From an uncultured Clostridia bacterium (GTDB lineage Bacteria; Bacillota; Clostridia; UBA1381), in the NCBI GenBank assembly GCA_905235885.1, contig CAJONM010000162.1:1-11152 (forward strand): 11,152 bases of DNA, in the 5' to 3' direction. The notes under the pieces are model-generated. The model worked only from the letters and a program-made list of their open reading frames with translations. It ran no database searches and was not told the origin of the DNA. A program made the translations under genes and the position numbers. Of this stretch, positions 1 to 6,482 are shown piece after piece. Each line of letters begins with the position of its first letter. Position 1 is the stretch's first letter.

Positions 1-58
1 AACACAAATTTATGATATTGTCCATACATTTTTTATTAATTTTTTATGAATTTACAGC

Positions 59-120
59 AAAAAAAGACAGGCTGTCATTTTCAGACACTCTGACAGGCTG
101 TCATTTTCAGACAGCCTGTT
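59..120 (-). terminator. Intrinsic terminator of the rhamnogalacturonan lyase gene, with duplicated 3' arm
   Basis: Read on the minus strand, nine bases after the lyase stop, the 5' arm AACAGGCTGTC (120 to 110) can pair with GACAGCCTGTC at 102-92 (11 pairs including one G-U, loop of 7). It can pair equally well with an identical GACAGCCTGTC at 76-66, which is followed directly by seven T on this strand (65-59). Only the second pairing places a hairpin next to the T tract. On the plus strand the 92-120 hairpin is followed by TTTTATATT, so the element could also stop transcription entering from the left. Confidence 0.8.
66..117. repeat. Two-copy 26-bp tandem repeat inside the terminator
   Basis: Bases 66-91 and 92-117 are adjacent 26-bp units. 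Their first 22 bases are identical and 24 of 26 match overall. Each unit contains one terminator 3' arm (minus strand) plus the loop. The arrangement looks like a tandem duplication of the loop and 3' arm of an originally simple hairpin, which moved the original 5' arm 26 bp further from the T tract. Beyond this small duplication nothing suggests a mobile or CRISPR repeat. Confidence 0.85.
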
Positions 121-128
121 TTATATTG

Positions 129-3080
129 TTAGTCTACTATAGGGAAGCCAAGCTCCGCTATTACGGTATCCGTATCGTCAAGCGATACATACTTAACATA
201 GGTAGGATAGGGGGGAACACCGAAATAATATTTTTCGTATACTCCCGCCTTGCCGGAGCTTATGCGGTTGTTGGTGGCAAGCTGCCAGTCAGTGCCGTTG
301 CTGCTGTACATAATATCAAAATGATGTACATTGTCGTCACCGAACATCACTACGGCAGCAGGTGTACCGTACCAATTCCCTTTATTAAATACTATCTCGC
401 CGTCGGCGGGGCATATCCATGTTGTTGTAGGATCATAGTCATCTACAGCCGAGCCGTCCGAACCGTCTGATGTGGTTATTTCAACCGGTTGATATCTGAG
501 ACCGAGACTCTTGTCACCGTAGTTTTCTATTTCACCGACATTAGGTACTGATACTGCTTGCGATGTGGTTGCTATCTTAGCCTTTTCAATTGTTGCCGCA
601 TCATCCGTAAGTCGGTTATCTATTGTCGATATGTATACAAGTCCATCATAGTAGTCAACATATTTGCCGAGTGCTTCCGCTATGAAACGGACGGGAACCA
701 TAGTCCGGTCGTTTTCAATAACAGGCGCGGTATCCATTGTATAAGTCTCGCCCGTTTCAGTTGTATAATCGGCATTATCGGGGAACATACTTATATGCTT
801 TTCTGTGCCGACATCATACATATCTATTGATATTTCTCTTGTTTTGTCATCATAATCGACATCTGCTCCGAACGCCTCTGCGATAAACCGGAGCGGAACA
901 AGCGTTCTGTCCGCGTCATTTAAGTAAGGCTTAACATTCGGATCATCATTATCAACAAGCATCTTTTCGCCGTTTACGAGTGCTGTCGGATTGTCGAGAA
1001 CAAGCTCTACCGTATCACCGAAGTAGAGATCATTTATATCATAATACTTCTTTGAAAGATCGGGGTTTGTTATTCTCGTGCCGTCTGATGCAACGGTAAA
1101 TACCTGCGGAACAGGCACCTTTTTCAGATCATATCCAAGTGCGTAGCTCATATGCGGAGGCTGGTTATAGCAGCAATTCTGCCATCTTACAGCATCGTAG
1201 TATTCGCTGTCGGACTGAAGCTCCGGCAGTCTGTATGATGTGGGTATGTCAGTGGTGTAAATTCGGAGCGATTTATTATCATTGGTCGGGAAGATAAGCT
1301 CCTCGCGCCAGTCACCGATAATGTCCGCCTGAATACATGGGTTGGACTTTGTCGCATTTATCGAATGCGATCCGACAGCTTTAAACAGGGCAGTCATTCT
1401 ATTCGTTTTCGGATCATATTTATATACGCCGTTACCGTCCTCTATTTCGCGTCCGAGATCGCCGTCCCAGTATATGGCGAAATTGGCAGGTACGGAGAAG
1501 TTTGTTGAAATGACTGTGCCGTCTGCCGCGGTCATCGCGCCGTATGATGACCATGCCTCCTCACCCTCGTAACGAGGGTCTATGTCAGCCGTACAGCCTC
1601 TGCCGACATCGGTCCCGGTAAAGAAACCGTATAGCAATTCGCCCGTTCTCGCGTCACGCATGGCAAAGCCGTATGGCGAGCCAGTATATTCCTGAACGGT
1701 GTACATCTCAAGCCCCGGTCTTGACGGTACAAGGTCACCGAGATGGTGGGCGTCGCCATGTGCAAGACCTGTTGAATACATAGGCTTTCCGTCATCGTCG
1801 ATGGCTATATTTCCGTACATTACCTCATCCTTGCCGTCAAAATCAACATCACCTATCGTCATGCTGTGATAGCCCTGACCGGAATAGCTGTTTTCTCCCT
1901 CGCCTGTGGGGTAATAATGCGAATCAAAAGTCCAATCCTCTACTATCTTACCATCCTCAAGATGCCATGCGCCGATACAGGATCTGCCATAATAGCCTCT
2001 TGCCTGAATAAACGATGTGCGAACACCGTCAAACGATGCTATCGAACCAAGATAACGCTCTGAGCGATTACCGTAGTTATCGCCCCATGAGTTGAGATCC
2101 CACTCTTCGCCGTCATCCCATATGCCGTTGCTCTGAACGAAGAAATCCACAGTGTCGATCTCCGAGCCGTCAACGCCGCTGAATACAGTCAGATAAAGCG
2201 GACCGTCAAGATTTTTACCGTTATTGTGCGTATACCAGTCGGCATCCGCGTCGCCTATTACCTTACCCTTACCATCAACAGTTCCGTCAGCGGTGCGGCA
2301 CGCCATTTCGGATTTTCCGTCACCGTCAAAATCACCGACCATGAACTGCGTATCATGCTCACCGGAGCGAATGTTCGGACCCATATTTATACGCCACATA
2401 CGCGTGCCGTCCATTTCGTAGCCGTCAAGATAGCATATGCTTGTATATCCGGCTCTTGAAGCGTCGCGGACAACACCGTTCCACTTGAGTACAAATTCAT
2501 ATTCGCCGTCGCCGTCCAGATCGCCGATGGCTATTTCTCCGGGGGTGTATGAACCATCATTATCTGTGACGCCCTCGACCGCTGCCGCTGCAGGCGGATC
2601 GCCGAGCGGTATCTCATAGTAGCCGTCCCAGACGGGCGCTTCAGCGCATTTTACACTTTCAGTTCCGTCATATACGGAGCTGACCGAATACTTGTCCGAA
2701 AGAGTACCGTCAATATCTGTATAGTTGGTAAGGCTCATAGGCTCCGAATTGAGCTTTGTTCCGTTTTTGTACAGGTTATATTTTGTGTCGATGCTTTCTG
2801 TGCCTTTCCAGCGCCATGAAACGAAAACGCCGTTTTCGTTTTTGACAGCGACAAGCCCTCTTCCCATATCCTCGACCTGCCTCTGAATGTCGGGGCGGCT
2901 GTCGATAAGCTTTTGTGTCTCGACTGAGGACGCGGAAAAATCACCGAGCGAAAGATTATCACCGACTGAGCATTTAATAGTCGTCGTGCCGTTAAGTTCG
3001 GATGCAAAAACCGATGCCGAACATAAAATAGCGAACGCCGAAAAGAATGCAGTGGCTTTTCTTAGTTTATTGCTGAGCAT
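129..3080 (-). CDS. Secreted rhamnogalacturonan lyase, PL11 family, with stalk and carbohydrate-binding-like C-terminal domains
   Basis: Likely an extracellular enzyme that cleaves the rhamnose-galacturonate backbone of rhamnogalacturonan-I by beta-elimination. Residues 1-27 form a signal peptide: a basic start, a hydrophobic core and an AxA-like end at SVFA. Residues ~66-660 match the PL11 (YesW/YesX-like) eight-bladed fold. The start motif is RQVEDMGRGLVAV (67-79), and DxDxDG-type calcium loops recur, for example GDLDGDGEYEF (187-197), GDFDGDGKSEM (249-259) and GDVDFDGKDEV (410-420). Residues ~690-820 hold two copies of the copper-amine-oxidase N-terminal-like repeat (RTLVPLRFIAEAFG at 725-738, RTMVPVRFIAEALG at 792-805). 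Residues ~845-975 resemble a discoidin/F5-8C beta-sandwich. Start choice is supported by the signal peptide and by GGGAGTG about 7 nt upstream. Family assignment is strong; endo versus exo action is not decidable here. No anchor (LPXTG or SLH) is seen. Confidence 0.93.
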   Translation of the reverse strand: MLSNKLRKATAFFSAFAILCSASVFASELNGTTTIKCSVGDNLSLGDFSASSVETQKLIDSRPDIQRQVEDMGRGLVAVKNENGVFVSWRWKGTESIDTKYNLYKNGTKLNSEPMSLTNYTDIDGTLSDKYSVSSVYDGTESVKCAEAPVWDGYYEIPLGDPPAAAAVEGVTDNDGSYTPGEIAIGDLDGDGEYEFVLKWNGVVRDASRAGYTSICYLDGYEMDGTRMWRINMGPNIRSGEHDTQFMVGDFDGDGKSEMACRTADGTVDGKGKVIGDADADWYTHNNGKNLDGPLYLTVFSGVDGSEIDTVDFFVQSNGIWDDGEEWDLNSWGDNYGNRSERYLGSIASFDGVRTSFIQARGYYGRSCIGAWHLEDGKIVEDWTFDSHYYPTGEGENSYSGQGYHSMTIGDVDFDGKDEVMYGNIAIDDDGKPMYSTGLAHGDAHHLGDLVPSRPGLEMYTVQEYTGSPYGFAMRDARTGELLYGFFTGTDVGRGCTADIDPRYEGEEAWSSYGAMTAADGTVISTNFSVPANFAIYWDGDLGREIEDGNGVYKYDPKTNRMTALFKAVGSHSINATKSNPCIQADIIGDWREELIFPTNDNKSLRIYTTDIPTSYRLPELQSDSEYYDAVRWQNCCYNQPPHMSYALGYDLKKVPVPQVFTVASDGTRITNPDLSKKYYDINDLYFGDTVELVLDNPTALVNGEKMLVDNDDPNVKPYLNDADRTLVPLRFIAEAFGADVDYDDKTREISIDMYDVGTEKHISMFPDNADYTTETGETYTMDTAPVIENDRTMVPVRFIAEALGKYVDYYDGLVYISTIDNRLTDDAATIEKAKIATTSQAVSVPNVGEIENYGDKSLGLRYQPVEITTSDGSDGSAVDDYDPTTTWICPADGEIVFNKGNWYGTPAAVVMFGDDNVHHFDIMYSSNGTDWQLATNNRISSGKAGVYEKYYFGVPPYPTYVKYVSLDDTDTVIAELGFPIVD

Positions 3081-3111
3081 ATTTTCACTCCCATTTTAAA
3101 TTCTGCATTCA

Positions 3112-3140
3112 ATTATACAATATTCTGCCTGATTGTGCAA
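3112..3140 (-). promoter_or_regulatory. Sigma-A-type promoter of the rhamnogalacturonan lyase gene
   Basis: On the minus strand a perfect -10 box TATAAT (3117 to 3112) lies 17 bp downstream of TTGCAC (3140 to 3135), a poor -35 match. Predicted transcription would start near 3105 and give a leader of about 25 nt carrying the GGGAGTG ribosome binding site. The weak -35 would suit a gene that needs an activator. That last point is inference. Confidence 0.6.
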
Positions 3141-3161
3141 TAGGTTTTATTTAAAAAGGCG

Positions 3162-3197
3162 GCAATTTAACAAAATGACATCTGCAATTTGTCGTTT
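3162..3197. promoter_or_regulatory. Candidate shared operator between the divergent carbohydrate genes
   Basis: GCAATTT occurs at 3162-3168 and again at 3184-3190, a 22-bp period (about two helical turns), as often found for AraC-type activators. Overlapping it, AAATGACA (3173-3180) and TGTCGTTT (3190-3197) form an inverted repeat with seven of eight positions paired and a 9-bp spacer. Both lie just upstream of the plus-strand -35 box and behind the minus-strand promoter. The DNA is AT-rich, so chance is possible, and no regulator gene is present in the window. Confidence 0.3.
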
Positions 3198-3212
3198 AAA
3201 GCGGCTTTTATA

Positions 3213-3242
3213 TTGACAAAAAAAGATATGTTATGCTATAAA
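3213..3242 (+). promoter_or_regulatory. Sigma-A promoter of the heparinase II/III-like gene
   Basis: A consensus -35 TTGACA (3213-3218) is followed after 18 bp by TATAAA (3237-3242). The -10 box is preceded by TGC (3234-3236), an extended -10 element. Transcription would start near 3249, about 44 nt ahead of the preferred start codon. All elements are visible in the sequence; activity is inferred. Confidence 0.7.
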
Positions 3243-3292
3243 TATAACAGAATATGAAGCAATTGTTTTGATGATACGGGATGGTGAAGAAT

Positions 3293-4936
3293 ATGTTTGA
3301 TTTTAAAGATTTAAAGAATAAGCCTTACATAAATAACAATCTGAAACAGATACGCGAGGAATATAAAAAATTCCGCGATATGTCTCTGCCAGAGCTTGAA
3401 GATGCACTCTTTGACAGCTTCTACATAACAGGGCAGCGCATTGAATATGAAAAGAGGTATTTCGCGAGGCGCGGCGCACTGCTGATGTCGGCTGTGATGA
3501 GCCTTGTTTACGGTGAGACGGAACATATAGAGGCCTTGAAGAAAAACCTAAATGCTATATGCGAGGAAAAAACATGGGCGCTTCCTGCGCATACGCCAAA
3601 GGGGGAAACACATCCGGAGCGCGTGATAGATCTGTTTGCCGCGGAAACCGGACATGCACTCGTTGAGATATGCGAATTTATCGGGGATGCCATTCCAGAC
3701 GAGCTTTCCGAGAAAATACGGTACGAGGTCAGACGCCGTATCATCGATCCGTTTATTGAAGTGTCATTTTCTTGGGAGAGAGAGACCAATAATTGGGCAG
3801 CTGTATGCGGCGGAGCTGTTGGGATGACATTTCTTCACGCATTCAGAGAAAGCTTTGGACTTGTAGAAAAAAGGATAATCGATACGCTTGAGTGTTACAT
3901 AAGCGGATTTGGTGATGATGGCATTACAACGGAAGGGATGGGCTATTGGAGCTATGGCTTCTGGTATTTTACCGGCTTTGCGGATATGTATAAAAAATAC
4001 TGTGGCGTTGACCTTATGGCGCGTCCGAAGGTCAAGCGCATTGCGATGTGCCAGCAGAATATGTTTTTGTGCGGCGAAACTGTGATAAGCTACGGAGACT
4101 GTATGAAGGAGGAGCGGTACAACCGGACGCTTGCTCATTACTACAGAAACCTATACGGAAACGATATAAAAATAATAAGCGATAAGCTGTCAAGCGGGAT
4201 AGATGAATGCTACCGTATTCTTCCTTGTCTGAGAACTCTTATGTGGACAGACCAACGGCTTATATCGATAAAGGAGTCAATGGAGGTGGAAAGCTATTTT
4301 TGTGACTGCCAATGGTATGTAAACCGCAGATATGATCTTGCCTTTACAGCAAAATGCGGAAACAACGGCGGAAGCCATAATCATAACGATATAGGCAGCT
4401 TTATTATAGCAGACGGAAAGGGTCAGCTTATAGCCGATTACGGATCGGGTGAATACACACATGATTATTTCAGCAACAGACGGTATGAGTTTGCCGTAAA
4501 TTCTTCAAGAGGGCACAGCGTTCCCATAATAGACGGAGAATATCAGTGCGCCGGGGAGGAATACAAAGGCAGAGTGATAAGAGAGGAAAAGGGTCTCTTT
4601 GAAATCGACATTGCAGGCGCCTATGCTGCCGATTTAAAGAGCCTTAGAAGAAGATTTACAGTAAATTCATGCGGTGTAGAGCTAAACGACAGCTTCGTAT
4701 TTGATGACGATAACACACATCATATAACCGAGCGTTTTATCTCCGTCATAAAGCCGGAGATGAGAGGGAAAACTGCGTATATAGGCGAGCTTATGCTTGA
4801 ATGCAATGCCGCCCCTGTTATAACGGCGGAAAAGATCAGAAACCATTTCGGACAGGAGGATGCTATCTATTATATCGACTACATTGCAAATGATGACTTT
4901 AAAATAAAATTTACATACATCAAAGATGCCCGATAA
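3293..4936 (+). CDS. Heparinase II/III-like protein, probable cytoplasmic polysaccharide lyase
   Basis: The protein resembles the (alpha/alpha)-toroid plus beta-sandwich polysaccharide lyases of the heparinase II/III clan (PL12, PL15, PL17, PL21 and relatives), which act on uronic-acid-containing glycans. Counting from this start, residues ~20-310 are helical and include ETNNWAAVCGG (164-174) and EGMGYWSYG (214-222), where the clan's candidate catalytic tyrosine lies. Residues ~335-547 are the beta-rich C-terminal domain with GGSHNHNDIGSFI (359-371), the clan's hallmark histidine motif. There is no signal peptide, so the protein should act in the cytoplasm, presumably on imported oligosaccharides. 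An in-frame ATG at 3281 would add four residues, but only the ATG at 3293 has a spaced ribosome binding site (GGTGAAG, 3283-3289). It diverges from the secreted rhamnogalacturonan lyase gene, suggesting a shared pectin-related role. The substrate and PL family are not assignable by eye. No convincing terminator follows. Confidence 0.8.
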   Translation: MFDFKDLKNKPYINNNLKQIREEYKKFRDMSLPELEDALFDSFYITGQRIEYEKRYFARRGALLMSAVMSLVYGETEHIEALKKNLNAICEEKTWALPAHTPKGETHPERVIDLFAAETGHALVEICEFIGDAIPDELSEKIRYEVRRRIIDPFIEVSFSWERETNNWAAVCGGAVGMTFLHAFRESFGLVEKRIIDTLECYISGFGDDGITTEGMGYWSYGFWYFTGFADMYKKYCGVDLMARPKVKRIAMCQQNMFLCGETVISYGDCMKEERYNRTLAHYYRNLYGNDIKIISDKLSSGIDECYRILPCLRTLMWTDQRLISIKESMEVESYFCDCQWYVNRRYDLAFTAKCGNNGGSHNHNDIGSFIIADGKGQLIADYGSGEYTHDYFSNRRYEFAVNSSRGHSVPIIDGEYQCAGEEYKGRVIREEKGLFEIDIAGAYAADLKSLRRRFTVNSCGVELNDSFVFDDDNTHHITERFISVIKPEMRGKTAYIGELMLECNAAPVITAEKIRNHFGQEDAIYYIDYIANDDFKIKFTYIKDAR

Positions 4937-5001
4937 GGTGTGAAACGACAGACTGTTTTTATATTGCAATTTATACTTATATAAATAACCCGATAAAATG
5001 C

Positions 5002-5030
5002 TTGACAAATGTGAAATAATAGTATATAAT
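5002..5030 (+). promoter_or_regulatory. Perfect sigma-A promoter of spoVG
   Basis: TTGACA (5002-5007), a 17-bp spacer and TATAAT (5025-5030) match the housekeeping sigma-A consensus at all twelve positions with the ideal spacing. Transcription would begin near 5037. This differs from Bacillus subtilis, where spoVG is the classic sigma-H gene; no properly spaced sigma-H site is visible here. Confidence 0.9.
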
Positions 5031-5036
5031 GTCGGT

Positions 5037-5135
5037 AGGAAAGTATATATAGAAATATACATAAAGCCTTTTGCATCACTGGATTGACTACAAGCAGCAA
5101 AAAATTATCTTGTAAGAGGAAGGTGGTGAAAAACC
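5037..5135 (+). other. spoVG 5' untranslated leader with strong ribosome binding site
   Basis: The predicted leader is about 100 nt. Near its 5' end GTATAT (5043-5048) can pair with ATATAC (5055-5060), a short hairpin of a type that can protect an mRNA end. Further on, two mutually exclusive 6-bp pairings are possible: 5069-5074 with 5097-5102, and 5089-5094 with 5109-5114. The second lies just ahead of the ribosome binding site AGGAAGGTGGTGA (5117-5129), which fixes the TTG start at 5136. The pairings are short and their function is unproven. Confidence 0.4.
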
Positions 5136-5414
5136 TTGGAGATTACGGACATCAGAGTTAAGAAAATTTTGACTGACAGCCCTGCTGATAGTAAAATGAA
5201 AGCAGTGGTATCTGTAACCTTTGACAACTCATTTGTAGTGCATGACATAAAAATTATAGAGGGACAAGATAAGCTGTTTACAGCTATGCCGAGCCGGAAG
5301 ACGCAGGAAGGCGAATTTAAGGATATTGCGCATCCAATAAACAGAGAGATGCGATTAAAACTTGAGGAAGCAATACTTGCAGAATACAGCAGGGCATTGG
5401 AACAATCTGTTTAA
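5136..5414 (+). CDS. spoVG: SpoVG, site-specific nucleic-acid-binding regulator
   Basis: SpoVG is a small DNA/RNA-binding protein that, in Bacillus, Listeria, Staphylococcus and Borrelia, tunes septation/sporulation, cell-surface polysaccharide or virulence genes. The 92 residues are the usual length and carry the family signatures: MEITDIRVKK (1-10), FVVHDIKIIEG (33-43), FTAMPSRKTQEGEFKDIAHPIN (48-69; basic and conserved) and a C-terminal helix (~70-88). The start is TTG: the family's conserved MExTD beginning falls exactly on it and GGTGG lies ~9 nt upstream. The gene has its own consensus promoter. Its usual partner glmU does not follow; instead a polysaccharide ABC exporter lies 199 nt downstream. 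That is worth noting because SpoVG affects capsule genes in staphylococci, but a link here is only inference. Confidence 0.96.
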   Translation: MEITDIRVKKILTDSPADSKMKAVVSVTFDNSFVVHDIKIIEGQDKLFTAMPSRKTQEGEFKDIAHPINREMRLKLEEAILAEYSRALEQSV

Positions 5415-5505
5415 CGATAGAAGCATCAGAGATATATAAAGACATAATGGGGACAGATTTAATCCCGTCATAATATAAAATTTTCGCAAAAGCAAAGACG
5501 GATAT

Positions 5506-5541
5506 GTGCATCAGATGCCGAACAGGTCGGTGTTGATGCAC
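5506..5541 (+). ncRNA. Structured RNA hairpin in the leader upstream of wzm
   Basis: GTGCATCA (5506-5513) pairs perfectly with TGATGCAC (5534-5541). Inside it, CCGA (5518-5521) pairs with TCGG (5527-5530) around a 5-nt loop, with a 4-by-3 internal loop between the two helices. The hairpin ends three bases before the terminator stem at 5545. This two-helix-plus-terminator layout resembles a leader regulatory RNA or the end of a small RNA. I compared it from memory with T-box, c-di-GMP-I and preQ1 elements and do not recognise it as any of them. A possible weak promoter for it (TTTAAC at 5410, TATATA at 5433) is not convincing. Confidence 0.45.
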
Positions 5542-5544
5542 TGT

Positions 5545-5580
5545 AACGGGTTCCACTTCGGCACCCGTTTTCCCGTTTTT
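5545..5580 (+). terminator. Intrinsic terminator immediately upstream of wzm
   Basis: AACGGGT (5545-5551) pairs with ACCCGTT (5563-5569). After one mismatch two more C-G pairs (5553-5554 with 5560-5561) extend the stem, leaving the loop ACTTC. T tracts follow at 5568-5571 and 5576-5580, with CCCG between them. A second CCCGTT (5572-5577) could pair with the same 5' arm, giving an alternative hairpin closer to the final T5. The first wzm ribosome-binding-like sequence starts one base later. It may end spoVG transcripts, control entry into the wzm operon, or both. Confidence 0.75.
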
Positions 5581-5613
5581 AGGAGCAATATTTAAGTATG
5601 GAGAGCGGATCGG

Positions 5614-6471
5614 ATGAAAAACAAAGGTGAATGGACAGCGGTAATACGCCCGAAAGCCGGGTGGTTTGAAATAAATCTTAAAGAGCTGTGGAATTACAGA
5701 GATCTTGTATTTATGTTTTTAAAACGAAATTTCAACAGCGCATACAAACAGACTATACTCGGACCGCTTTGGTTTCTTATAACCCCCTTGATGTCATCAT
5801 CTATGTATACGCTCATATTCGGACAGATTGCAAAGATCTCGACCGACGGCGCGCCGCAGTTTTTGTTTTATCTTTGCTCCAATGCGGCATGGAGCTATTT
5901 TTCAACCTGTCTTAGCAGTACGGCATCCACTTTTACGGGCAATGCCTATTTATTCGGAAAGGTGTATTTTCCACGCCTTGTTTCACCAATTACAACAGTT
6001 ATCTATGCGCTTTTGGCGTTTTTCATACAGCTTTTGCTGCTCGCGGTGGCAATAGCGATATTTGCCGCACGCGGCGAGTATATACATCCCAATATACATA
6101 TGCTGCTTCTGCCCGTTATGGTATTGCAGATGGCTCTTCTGGGATTGGGTATAGGCATTCTGATATCATCCGTTACGACAAAATATCGCGATCTTGCTAT
6201 ACTTGTCGGCTTCGGCCTTCAGCTATGGATGTATGGAACGCCTGTTGTTTATCCCATCTCGCAGGTCGCAACGATCGCGCCGCAGCTTGAAAAGATAATA
6301 TGGCTCAACCCCGTAGCGCCCATAATCAATAATTTCCGTTATGCTATTCTGGGCTGCGGCAGTATGAACTACGGTTACTGGGGGATAAGCTGGATCGTAA
6401 CGCTTGTTGTTCTGTTGTTTGGCACACTTATATTTACCAAAATTGAAAGAACATTTATGGATACTGTCTGA
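5614..6471 (+). CDS. wzm: ABC-2 type polysaccharide export permease, Wzm/RfbA-like
   Basis: This is the membrane subunit of an ABC exporter that moves lipid-linked polysaccharide (O-antigen, capsule or teichoic-acid-like polymer) across the cytoplasmic membrane. At 285 residues it is of usual length. An amphipathic start (residues ~17-45) leads to the family motif LGPLWFLITPL (49-59). Hydrophobic segments lie at about 50-72, 83-105, 126-152, 162-187, 194-214 and 257-275. Other conserved stretches are KVYFPRLVSP (116-125), NPVAPIINNFRYAILG (232-247) and a cytoplasmic tail KIERTFMDTV. The start is supported by GGAGAG at 5600-5605. The stop TGA overlaps the AGGAGG ribosome binding site of the next gene, so the two are surely co-expressed. 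The exported polymer is unknown: no glycosyltransferase or sugar-nucleotide gene is in the window. Confidence 0.9.
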   Translation: MKNKGEWTAVIRPKAGWFEINLKELWNYRDLVFMFLKRNFNSAYKQTILGPLWFLITPLMSSSMYTLIFGQIAKISTDGAPQFLFYLCSNAAWSYFSTCLSSTASTFTGNAYLFGKVYFPRLVSPITTVIYALLAFFIQLLLLAVAIAIFAARGEYIHPNIHMLLLPVMVLQMALLGLGIGILISSVTTKYRDLAILVGFGLQLWMYGTPVVYPISQVATIAPQLEKIIWLNPVAPIINNFRYAILGCGSMNYGYWGISWIVTLVVLLFGTLIFTKIERTFMDTV

Positions 6472-6482
6472 GGAGGAGTGCT

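Noticed and set aside
66..117. A CRISPR array, suggested by the regular 26-bp repeat.
   Set aside because: There are only two directly abutting copies with no spacer, and they are fully explained as a duplicated part of a terminator.
12..470. A 152-codon plus-strand open frame at the left edge.
   Set aside because: It crosses the lyase terminator and then runs antisense to the lyase C-terminus. No domain or credible ribosome binding site is visible.
4937..5001. A terminator after the heparinase-like gene (ACAGACTGTTTTT near 4948).
   Set aside because: The apparent stem would leave a one-base loop, and no other GC-rich hairpin is present before the spoVG promoter.
5035..5056. A possible sigma-H promoter for spoVG (TAGGAAA followed by a GAAAT box).
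   Set aside because: The two boxes are only about 5 bp apart instead of 11-12, and the sequence lies downstream of a perfect sigma-A promoter.
5480..5580. Possible known riboswitch (c-di-GMP-I because of GCAAAG near 5492, or T-box because of the terminator).
   Set aside because: The remaining conserved parts are absent: no GAAA tetraloop/receptor or second conserved GC-rich helix for c-di-GMP-I, and no TGGNACC T-box sequence. Only an unassigned structured leader is supported.
5581..5613. A promoter between the terminator and wzm.
   Set aside because: The best -10-like string (TATTTA at 5589) has no -35 partner, and its start point would fall at or inside the ribosome binding region.
5598..5630. 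A 10-codon open frame overlapping the wzm start, possibly a leader peptide.
   Set aside because: It is very short, has a badly spaced AGGAG, and shows no run of regulatory codons. The GGAGAG inside it serves the wzm start.
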